Below, piece by piece: positions 1-5,944 of a stretch of DNA of 7,029 nt. The position numbers and the translations under genes were made by a program. This DNA comes from Actinomycetota bacterium. GTDB lineage: Bacteria > Actinomycetota > Actinomycetes > Propionibacteriales > Nocardioidaceae. The DNA lies in assembly GCA_009702305.1 (NCBI GenBank), contig WLIH01000138.1, forward strand, positions 1 through 7,029, written 5' to 3'. How positions within the stretch are numbered: the first letter of the stretch is position 1; each line of letters begins with the position of its first letter. Under the pieces are notes generated by a model, which saw nothing but the letters and a program-made list of their open reading frames with translations, had not been told where the DNA came from and ran no database searches.

Positions 1-1
1 C

Positions 2-1915
2 CAGTGCCGCGGCACTGCTCCGACCAGCTCCAGCGACTGCTACGGCTCGCCCGGCTTCCGCGGCATCGAGGAGACCGCGAGCGGCCCGGCCGTCCCGGCC
101 GTCCCGGCGTTCACCTACCCGGGCCAGCAGAACGCCTTCGACGCCACCCCCGACGGCCCGGCCAACTGGCAGGACAACGTCACGCGCCAGGACGGCACCG
201 GCGAGGTGACGATCCAGCTCTTCACCAAGCGCGAGTCCGCCTCCCTGGGTTGCGACGCCACGTCGCCGTGCTCGGTGGTCGTCGTCCCCAACTACGGCCG
301 TCCGCAGGGCGCCACCGAGGACCAGATCGACGCCCCGTGGGCCTGGGAGCGCCGCACCGTCGTGCCGCTCGACTTCCTGCCCGTCGACGACGCGTGCCCG
401 CTGGTCGGGTCGTCGCTGCGCGTCGAGGGCAGCCCGTTCGCCGGTCACGCCCTGGCCAGCTGGCGCGCGCGCACCTGCACCCTGGCCAGCGACGCCGTCC
501 GAGTCGACTACACCTCGATCGGAGAGCCGCAGACCCGCGCCGACGTGGCCACCGGCATCACCGATGTCGGGCTGCTCATCGACCCCGTCGACGGTGACGC
601 CGGCGCTGCCCGCGGCCTGACCTATGCGCCGATGGCAGTGACGGGTCTGGTCGTGGCCTTCCAGATCGACGACGCCGACGGCAAGCCGGTCTCCGACCTC
701 AAGCTCACCCCGCGCCTGGTGGCCAAGCTGATCACCGGCTCCTACCGCTCCGGCGGCAACCCCGCGGTCATCAACAACCCGGTCAACATCTTCCGCGACC
801 CGGACTTCCGTGCCGTCAACCCGGGCGTCGCGTGGCCCGGCGGCGCGCCGGGCAACCACCCGCTGCTGCTGGGGGACCTCTCCGACAGCACGCTGGCGCT
901 GACCCGCTGGATCGAGGCCGACAAGGACGCCCGCGACTTCCTCGCCGGCAAGCCGGACCCGTACGGCATGACCGTCAACGCCAACTACAAGGGAGTCGCG
1001 CTGCCCTTCGCCGGCTTCCCGCTCCTCGACCCGCTGATGTCGGAGACCTTCGAGCCGATCCAGGAGCTCGACACCCTCTCGCGCCAGCTCTCGATCGCAC
1101 GGTTCCCGGGCGCCACGGTGACGCAGGAAGGAGGCATCAACATCGTCACGAAGCCCCCCCGGCAGAACCCCGGTCGTCGCGAAGTGATCGGCATCATCGA
1201 CGCAGCGTCGGCCGCTCGCTTCCGGCTCTCCACCGCGTCGCTCCTCAATGCGTCCGGCGCCTTCGTCAAGCCCGACAACGCCGGCCTGCTGGCCGGTGTC
1301 GAGCACGCCGACGTCAACGCCGACGGCGTGACCCGCTCGGTCGACCTGACCGACAAGGACCCGGCGGTCTACCCGCTCACGCTGCTCATCGCAGGTGCGT
1401 TCTCGACGCAGGCCGACAAGGACGAGCGCCAGGAGATGGCGGACCTGCTGTCGTACGTCGTCGGCGCCGGTCAGGTCAACGGCGAGCAGGTCGGCCAGCT
1501 GCCCGAGGGCTACGCGCCGCTGCCCAAGGACCTGGTCGCGCAGGCCCAGAAGGCGCGCACGGCGATCCTCGCCGGTGCCACCGAGGAGCCGACCGAGGAG
1601 CCCAGCCCCTCGTCGACCCCCACCCCCACCGACCCGTCGGGCGCACCCCCCGGCGGCGGTGGCGGCGTCCCGCTCGCACCCGCGGGCGCCGCCACCGGCT
1701 CCACCCCCGACGCCGGCAGCGAGCCGAGCGACGCTCCGTCGGCGACGCCGGGCACGCTCGACCCGACGATGCTCACGGTCGGCTCCACGCCGGCCGAGGG
1801 CCGGATGATGCTGCTGCCCTTCCTCGGCATCCTCGCGCTGCTGATGCTCCTCGCCGGCCCCGCCCTGCTGTGGCTGAGCCAGACCGGACGGGGGCCGCAG
1901 TGGCTGCGCAGCTGA
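2..1915 (+). CDS. Surface-anchored PstS-like (PBP-fold) protein, 5' partial
   Basis: The reading frame is open to the left edge, so the N-terminus, including any signal peptide, is outside; 637 residues are visible. Residues 1-130 form an unrecognised Cys-containing region (C2, C13, C84, C90, C132, with C159 just beyond), which suggests an exported, disulfide-bonded protein. Residues about 139-520 follow the PstS downstream in this window motif by motif: a GSPF...W loop (143-154), the VDY...GITDVGLLIDP stretch (168-195), YAPMAVTGL (208-216), LKLTPRLVAKLITG (233-246), IGIIDAASAARF (396-407), LLNASGAFVKP (414-424), YPL (457-459) and GYAPLP (503-508). Residues 526-590 are a Pro/Thr/Ser/Gly-rich linker. 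Residues 604-625 are one hydrophobic helix followed by a 12-residue tail with two Arg. No LPXTG-type motif precedes the helix. The residues equivalent to the E. coli phosphate ligands are mostly changed, so phosphate binding is doubtful. The role is unknown; a surface accessory or sensor for the adjoining Pst importer is my inference. The fold assignment is fairly secure, the function is not. Confidence 0.8.
   Translation, partial: QCRGTAPTSSSDCYGSPGFRGIEETASGPAVPAVPAFTYPGQQNAFDATPDGPANWQDNVTRQDGTGEVTIQLFTKRESASLGCDATSPCSVVVVPNYGRPQGATEDQIDAPWAWERRTVVPLDFLPVDDACPLVGSSLRVEGSPFAGHALASWRARTCTLASDAVRVDYTSIGEPQTRADVATGITDVGLLIDPVDGDAGAARGLTYAPMAVTGLVVAFQIDDADGKPVSDLKLTPRLVAKLITGSYRSGGNPAVINNPVNIFRDPDFRAVNPGVAWPGGAPGNHPLLLGDLSDSTLALTRWIEADKDARDFLAGKPDPYGMTVNANYKGVALPFAGFPLLDPLMSETFEPIQELDTLSRQLSIARFPGATVTQEGGINIVTKPPRQNPGRREVIGIIDAASAARFRLSTASLLNASGAFVKPDNAGLLAGVEHADVNADGVTRSVDLTDKDPAVYPLTLLIAGAFSTQADKDERQEMADLLSYVVGAGQVNGEQVGQLPEGYAPLPKDLVAQAQKARTAILAGATEEPTEEPSPSSTPTPTDPSGAPPGGGGGVPLAPAGAATGSTPDAGSEPSDAPSATPGTLDPTMLTVGSTPAEGRMMLLPFLGILALLMLLAGPALLWLSQTGRGPQWLRS
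1578..1765 (+). other. Low-complexity Pro/Thr/Ser/Gly stalk in the surface protein
   Basis: This segment encodes about 63 residues of low complexity: Glu-Pro-Thr repeats (EEPTEEP), then alternating Ser/Thr/Pro (SPSSTPTPTDPS), a run of five Gly, then Ala/Pro/Ser-rich sequence. It separates the PstS-like domain from the C-terminal membrane helix. Such linkers are typical of wall-spanning stalks in Gram-positive surface proteins and could place the domain away from the membrane. The stalk role is inferred from composition and position only. Confidence 0.75.
1886..1894 (+). promoter_or_regulatory. Ribosome binding site for the sortase-like gene
   Basis: A G-rich stretch (GGACGGGGG) ends 5 bases before the GTG at 1900 and lies inside the last codons of the preceding gene. 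It is the main support for GTG 1900 as the start. The next in-frame GTG (1984) has only a distant GAAGGG upstream, and starting there would remove the first copy of the N-terminal repeat. The match to a Shine-Dalgarno consensus is moderate. Confidence 0.5.
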
Positions 1916-2862
1916 CCGAGACGCCGAGCCGGGCTGAAGACACGCCCCGGCTCGACGAGAAGAAGGGCCGCTGGGCGCGCTTCGTGCCGAGCCGGGCTGA
2001 GAGCACGCCCCGGATCGAGGAGAAGAAGCGTCGCCGCCTCGGCCCGCCCGAGCTGACGACCGCCACCCTGGTGGTCGGCGGGCTGCTCGTCGTGACCCTG
2101 CTGATCGCGGCGTTCGGCGCCTACCTGTTCGTCGGCTCCAAGCTCCAGGCCGACCGTCACCAGGACATCCTCTTCGACGAGCTGTCGGAGTCGCTCGGCC
2201 TGGCGATCGTGCCGGTCAACGGCGCGATCCCGACCGGCACCCCGATCGGGATCCTCGAGATCCCCCGCCTCGGGGTCGAGCAGGTCTTCGTCGAGGGAGC
2301 CGGCTCCGAGCAGACCGCCGAAGGCCCGGGTCTGCGCCACGACTCGCCGCTGCCCGGCCAGGCCGGGGTGTCGGTCCTCGTGGGTCGCCGCGCGACGTTC
2401 GGGGCGCCGTTCGCCGACCTCGACCGGCTGCGCGCCGGCGACGAGCTCCTGGTCACCACCGGACAGGGCGAGTTCACCTACGTCGTCGACCTGGTGCGCA
2501 CCAGCGACGCGCCCCCGACCGAGATCCAGCAGGTGCCCTCGCGGCTCACGCTGGTCACCTCCGACCCGGCGATCGCCCCCAACCGGACGCTGAGCGTCTC
2601 GGCCCAGCTGGATGGCGAGGCACTGCCGCGCAGCACCGGCACCGCCACCGTCGCCAGCGACACCCCCGGCGAGGGCAGCTCCAGCCACCTGCTCGCCCTG
2701 CTGCTGTGGAGCCAGCTGCTGCTGGTCGTCGCCGTCGCCGTCACCTGGGCAGCGATGCGGCTGCCCGGTCGTGCCCTGTGGATCGGCGCCGTGCCCGTCC
2801 TCGTCGCGATCCTCTGGAACGTCTTCCAGAACCTCGCCTACCTGCTTCCCAACACCCTCTGA
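1900..2862 (+). CDS. Sortase-fold membrane protein lacking catalytic His and Cys (pseudosortase)
   Basis: The protein has 320 residues from the GTG at 1900, overlapping the upstream gene by 16 bases. Residues 9-50 are a charged N-tail made of two 21-residue repeats. A membrane helix follows at about 55-78, then an outside sortase domain at about 108-242, and two more helices at about 264-286 and 291-315. Sortase landmarks are IPRLGV (121-126), GPGL (142-145), LPGQAG (151-156), a VGRR box (161-164), [11 protein letters not shown] (171-181), FTYVV (192-196), LTLVTSDP (216-223) and R229. In sortases the His of GHR, the Cys of the TC motif and a downstream Arg form the active site. Here they are R163, S221 and R229, so only the Arg remains. 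The protein has no cysteine anywhere, so classical thioester transpeptidation is not possible. The genes on both sides encode PstS-like and Pst proteins, and no LPXTG substrate is visible. A scaffold, chaperone or signalling role is inferred. An alternative reading is a very divergent sortase-like family with other chemistry. Confidence 0.85.
   Translation: MAAQLTETPSRAEDTPRLDEKKGRWARFVPSRAESTPRIEEKKRRRLGPPELTTATLVVGGLLVVTLLIAAFGAYLFVGSKLQADRHQDILFDELSESLGLAIVPVNGAIPTGTPIGILEIPRLGVEQVFVEGAGSEQTAEGPGLRHDSPLPGQAGVSVLVGRRATFGAPFADLDRLRAGDELLVTTGQGEFTYVVDLVRTSDAPPTEIQQVPSRLTLVTSDPAIAPNRTLSVSAQLDGEALPRSTGTATVASDTPGEGSSSHLLALLLWSQLLLVVAVAVTWAAMRLPGRALWIGAVPVLVAILWNVFQNLAYLLPNTL
1924..2049 (+). repeat. 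Two-copy 63-bp in-frame tandem repeat
   Basis: The units are 1924-1986 and 1987-2049. The first 42 bases of each unit are nearly the same (37 of 42 by my count) and encode [14 protein letters not shown] and [14 protein letters not shown]; the last seven codons diverge. The period is a multiple of three, so the frame is kept and the repeat adds a second copy of a charged, Pro/Arg/Glu/Lys motif to the predicted cytoplasmic tail just before the first membrane helix of the sortase-like protein. The differences include synonymous and conservative changes (Asp/Glu, Leu/Ile), which suggests an older duplication kept under selection. Confidence 0.9.
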
Positions 2863-2867
2863 GAGCC

Positions 2868-2872
2868 GAGGA
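2868..2872 (+). promoter_or_regulatory. Ribosome binding site for pstB
   Basis: GAGGA lies 6 bases before the ATG at 2879, inside the 16-base gap after the sortase-like gene. It fixes the pstB start at 2879 rather than at ATG codons further upstream in the same open frame, which would run through the preceding gene. Confidence 0.75.
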
Positions 2873-2878
2873 CCACTG

Positions 2879-3721
2879 ATGAGCATCGACACCCTGGCCA
2901 CCGACCAGACCACCCACCTCCCGGTCGCCTCCGCGCCGGTCCCGGCCGCGCTGGTCGCCGAGCGCGTGAGCGCGTGGTTCGGCGACCACCAGGTCCTCTC
3001 CGAGGTCGACCTCGTGATGGCTGCCGGCAAGGTCACCGCCCTGATCGGGCCCTCGGGCTGCGGCAAGTCCACCTTCCTGCGCATCCTCAACCGGATGCAC
3101 GAGCTGGTCCCGGGCGCGAGCCTCGCCGGCCAGGTGCTGCTCGACGGCCAGGACATCTACGACCCGGCGCTGCGCCCGATCGAGAGCCGCCGCCGGATCG
3201 GCATGGTCTTCCAGAAGGCCAACCCGTTCCCGACGATGTCGATCTACGACAACGTCCTGTCCGGTCTCGCCCTGACCGGCCGCAAGGGCCGTCGCGCGAC
3301 CTCCGAGCACGACGAGCTCGTCGAGCGCAGCCTGCGTCGCGCGGGTCTGTGGGACGAGGTCAAGACGCGTCTCGGTACGCCGGGCGCCTCGCTCTCCGGC
3401 GGCCAGCAGCAGCGCCTGTGCATCGCTCGCGCGCTGGCCGTGCAGCCCGACGTGCTGCTGATGGACGAGCCCTGCTCGGCCCTCGACCCGACCTCCACCC
3501 GCCGCGTCGAGGAGACGATCCGCGAGGTCGCCGGCGAGGTGACGGTCGTGATCGTCACGCACAACATGCAGCAGGCCCACCGGGTCTCCGACCACTGCGC
3601 GTTCTTCCTGGCCGCCGAGGGCCAGCCCGGTCACATCGTCGAGCAGGGCCCGACCGAGGCGATCTTCGAGCGCCCGCAGGACCAGCGCACCAACGACTAC
3701 GTCAACGGACGCTTCGGATGA
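2879..3721 (+). CDS. pstB: Phosphate ABC transporter ATP-binding protein PstB
   Basis: This 280-residue cytoplasmic ATPase powers solute import through PstC and PstA. It has all ABC motifs: Walker [10 protein letters not shown] (57-65), Q-loop Q112 in FQKANPFP, signature LSGGQQQR (172-179), Walker B VLLMDEP (192-198) with catalytic E197, D-loop SALDP (200-204) and switch H228 in VTHNM. The FQKxNPFP and THNMQQAxRVSD stretches are characteristic of the PstB subfamily rather than other ABC ATPases. It is about 20 residues longer than E. coli PstB because of a low-complexity leader (1-25) before the first core strand. The start is set by GAGGA six bases upstream. Its stop overlaps the pstC start (ATGA), so the two are probably translationally coupled. 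Placing pstB before the permeases differs from the usual pstSCAB order. Confidence 0.95.
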   Translation: MSIDTLATDQTTHLPVASAPVPAALVAERVSAWFGDHQVLSEVDLVMAAGKVTALIGPSGCGKSTFLRILNRMHELVPGASLAGQVLLDGQDIYDPALRPIESRRRIGMVFQKANPFPTMSIYDNVLSGLALTGRKGRRATSEHDELVERSLRRAGLWDEVKTRLGTPGASLSGGQQQRLCIARALAVQPDVLLMDEPCSALDPTSTRRVEETIREVAGEVTVVIVTHNMQQAHRVSDHCAFFLAAEGQPGHIVEQGPTEAIFERPQDQRTNDYVNGRFG

Positions 3722-4719
3722 GCGCCCCGACCATCGCGGGCCCGCCGGCGCCGGAGACCCAGCAGCGCCGCGTCCTCACCACCAAGCCCAGCGCGCAGGA
3801 CATCACCTTCGTCGCAGCCTCTCGCTCGGCCGCGGTGTCGACCCTGATCATCATGGGTCTGATCGGCGTCTTCCTCGCGATCGGTGCCTGGCCGGCCCTC
3901 AAGCAGCAGGGCTTCGGGTTCATCACCGAGAGCAAGTGGCTGCCCGAGGCCGGCACCTTCGGCATCGCCTCGCTCCTGTGGGGCACCTTCCTCATCGGCC
4001 TCTTCGCCCTGTGCGTCGCTGTGCCGATCGGCTTCGGAGCCGCGCTCTTCATCAGCGAGTACGCCCCGCGCTCGCTCAAGAAGCCGCTGGTCACCCTGGT
4101 CGACCTGATGGCCGCCGTGCCGTCGATCATCTACGCGTTGTGGGGCCTGTTCTTCCTGCAGGGCCACCTGCTCGAGGTCGCCCGCTGGATCTCGGTGCAC
4201 TTCGGGTCGTTCCTGCCGTTCTTCCGCGTCGACGTGCCGGACTCGCCGTCGTCGTTCACCTCGTCGGCCTTCATCGCCGGCATCGCGACGGGCGTCGTGG
4301 TGCTCCCCACGGTCACCTCGATCATGCGCGAGGTCTTCGCCCAGGCACCGATCGGCGAGCGCGAGGGCGCGATCGCCCTCGGTGCGACGCGCTGGGGCAT
4401 GATCCGCACGGTCGTCATCCCGTTCGGCCGCAGCGGCATCGTCGGCGGCGTGATGCTCGGCCTGGGTCGCGCGCTCGGCGAGACCATCGTCGTCTACACG
4501 ATCATCTCGCCGATGTTCGAGTTCACGACCCACCCGCTGCAGAGCGGCACCAACACGATCGCCTCGCACATCGCGGCGCGCTACTCCGAGTCCGGCGGCA
4601 TCGCGCTCGCCGGTCTGCTCGGGGCGGGTCTGGTGCTCTTCCTGTTCACCCTGGTCATCAACACCCTCGCCGGGGTCGTGGTGAGCCGATCGCGCTCCGG
4701 CGCGGCGACCGAGATCTGA
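3718..4719 (+). CDS. pstC: Phosphate ABC transporter permease PstC
   Basis: This 333-residue inner-membrane subunit forms the translocation channel with PstA. Six helices are predicted at about 40-61, 83-111, 124-147, 185-203, 239-262 and 297-323, preceded by a 35-residue hydrophilic N-tail. The permease coupling loop (EAA type), which docks on PstB, is at about 204-235 and contains [27 protein letters not shown] (248-257), a strongly conserved PstC/PstA-type motif, follows. The [20 protein letters not shown] stretch (128-147) is also typical of PstC. Placement upstream of the second permease and the hydrophilic insert between helices 3 and 4 support PstC rather than PstA. The start ATG overlaps the pstB stop by four bases; no separate strong ribosome site is evident, in keeping with coupling. 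Confidence 0.93.
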   Translation: MSAPTIAGPPAPETQQRRVLTTKPSAQDITFVAASRSAAVSTLIIMGLIGVFLAIGAWPALKQQGFGFITESKWLPEAGTFGIASLLWGTFLIGLFALCVAVPIGFGAALFISEYAPRSLKKPLVTLVDLMAAVPSIIYALWGLFFLQGHLLEVARWISVHFGSFLPFFRVDVPDSPSSFTSSAFIAGIATGVVVLPTVTSIMREVFAQAPIGEREGAIALGATRWGMIRTVVIPFGRSGIVGGVMLGLGRALGETIVVYTIISPMFEFTTHPLQSGTNTIASHIAARYSESGGIALAGLLGAGLVLFLFTLVINTLAGVVVSRSRSGAATEI

Positions 4720-4726
4720 GGCCGCG

Positions 4727-5944
4727 ATGTCCACGACCCTGACTCCCGAGAGCCAGTCCTCCGGACCCGAGGAGGCCGACGGCCCCGTCCTCGACAGGCC
4801 GATCTACACCGACGTCGCGCGCACCCCCCGGCGTACGCCGGCTCCGCGGGTGCGCACCGGGGGAGTGACGCCCGAGCTGGTGCTGCACCTCGTCTCGGCG
4901 TTCGCCGGCTCGATGGCGCTGACCTGGCTCGTCTACGAGCGCCTGGTGCCGGTCGCCGGCGCCATGGGCTTCTGGCTGTGCTGGTACGTCACGTTCCTCG
5001 TGATGCTGGCCGCCGTCAGCGCCACCACCCTCGACCGGATGTCGGTCATCGACCGGGTGGTCGGCGCGGTCGTGACGACCTGCGGCCTGCTCCTGGTGGG
5101 GGCACTGGTCGGCATCGTGGTCTTCACGGCGCTGCGCGGCAAGGACGCCCTCGGGCACTGGAACTTCTACCACCAGACGACGGCGTTCATCGGGCCTGAT
5201 GCGTCCCTCGACCAGGGCGGCATCTACGCCGCGATGATCGGGACGCTCGAGCAGGTCGCGATCTCCGTCGCGGTGAGTGTGCCGCTCGGCATCGCGACGG
5301 CCGTCTACCTCAGTGAGGTGCGCGGCAAGCTGGCGCGACTGGTGCGCAGCGTCGTCGAGGCGATGAGCGCCGTGCCGACGATCGTCGCGGGCCTGTTCAT
5401 CTACTCGATGCTGATCCTCAAGTTCGGCCAGGAGCGCAGCGGCTTCGCGGCGTCGCTGGCCCTGTGCGTCAGCATGATCCCGGTCGTCACGACCACGGCC
5501 GAGGTCGTCCTGCGGCTCGTGCCGGGCGGGCTGCGCGAGGCGTCGCTGGCCCTGGGCACGACCCAGTGGCAGACAGTGCGCCGCGTCGTGCTGCCGACCG
5601 CCCGTCCGGGCCTGATCACGGCCGTGCTGCTCGGGGTCGCCCGCGTCATCGGCGAGACCTCGCCGGTGCTGCTGGTCGCCGGCTCCACCAGCGAGCTCAA
5701 CTACGACCCGATGCACGGGCCGCAGCTCTCGCTCCCGCTGTTCGTCTTCAACCAGATGCGACTCCCGCTCGACGAGGCGATCCAGCGGGCCTTCGGTGCC
5801 GCCGTCGTGCTGCTCGTGCTCGTCGTCTTCTTCTTCGCCATGGCCCGGATCCTCGGTGGCCGTCCGCCCGGTCGGCTCAGCCGCCGCCAGCAGCGCCGTC
5901 TCTCCGGCCGCTTCGCCGCTCCCACTGCAGAAGGAACCCTCTGA
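4727..5944 (+). CDS. pstA: Phosphate ABC transporter permease PstA with N-terminal extension
   Basis: This second channel subunit has 405 residues, about 110 more than E. coli PstA (296). The core has the PstA features: IGTLEQVAISVAVSVPLGIATAVYLSE-type entry helix (171-197), AVPTIVAGLFIY (helix at about 207-230), coupling loop GGLREASLALGTTQWQTVRRV (267-287) and ARVIGETSPVLLVAG (305-319). Core helices are at about 111-135, 172-194, 207-230, 238-260, 294-322 and 354-375. Ahead of them lie a 45-residue hydrophilic tail and two extra predicted helices at about 50-69 and 78-100. The C-terminus ends in an Arg-rich tail (about 376-395). The start has GAGG five bases upstream, partly within the pstC stop region, and the gap to pstC is seven bases. 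The stop TGA shares its last base with the pstS ATG. Confidence 0.93.
   Translation: MSTTLTPESQSSGPEEADGPVLDRPIYTDVARTPRRTPAPRVRTGGVTPELVLHLVSAFAGSMALTWLVYERLVPVAGAMGFWLCWYVTFLVMLAAVSATTLDRMSVIDRVVGAVVTTCGLLLVGALVGIVVFTALRGKDALGHWNFYHQTTAFIGPDASLDQGGIYAAMIGTLEQVAISVAVSVPLGIATAVYLSEVRGKLARLVRSVVEAMSAVPTIVAGLFIYSMLILKFGQERSGFAASLALCVSMIPVVTTTAEVVLRLVPGGLREASLALGTTQWQTVRRVVLPTARPGLITAVLLGVARVIGETSPVLLVAGSTSELNYDPMHGPQLSLPLFVFNQMRLPLDEAIQRAFGAAVVLLVLVVFFFAMARILGGRPPGRLSRRQQRRLSGRFAAPTAEGTL
5929..5935 (+). promoter_or_regulatory. Ribosome binding site for pstS
   Basis: AGAAGGA lies 8 bases before the ATG at 5944, within the last codons of pstA. It is the best Shine-Dalgarno match in the window, which fits a receptor that is usually needed in excess over the membrane subunits. 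It supports the start at 5944 even though that ATG overlaps the pstA stop. Confidence 0.75.

Noticed and set aside
2..17. Perfect 16-base palindrome CAGTGCCGCGGCACTG at the left edge
   Set aside because: It lies inside the coding frame of the first gene (residues Q-C-R-G-T-A), and one such palindrome in 7 kb at this GC content is not surprising. Without upstream sequence there is nothing to link it to regulation.
88..110. Short GGCCGTCCC direct repeat
   Set aside because: It only encodes a Pro-Ala-Val-Pro-Ala run in the surface protein and has no other support as an element.
832..1899. Upstream extension of the sortase-like frame to an ATG at 832
   Set aside because: The translation before 1900 is Arg/Pro-rich out-of-frame sequence overlapping the well-supported PstS-like gene. 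GTG 1900 has a ribosome site and begins directly with the charged repeat tail and first membrane helix.
206..1915. Start of the first gene at 206
   Set aside because: The codon there is GTG in the middle of a continuous reading frame that stays open to position 2, with coherent protein sequence upstream including paired cysteines. The true start lies outside the window.
2863..2878. Promoter or terminator between the sortase-like gene and pstB
   Set aside because: The gap is only 16 bases and is taken up by the ribosome binding site; no hairpin or promoter elements fit.
1510..3156. Long open frame on the minus strand (548 codons)
   Set aside because: It is antisense to the sortase-like gene and pstB, has the Arg/Gly/Asp-rich shadow composition expected in GC-rich DNA, and shows no recognisable domain.
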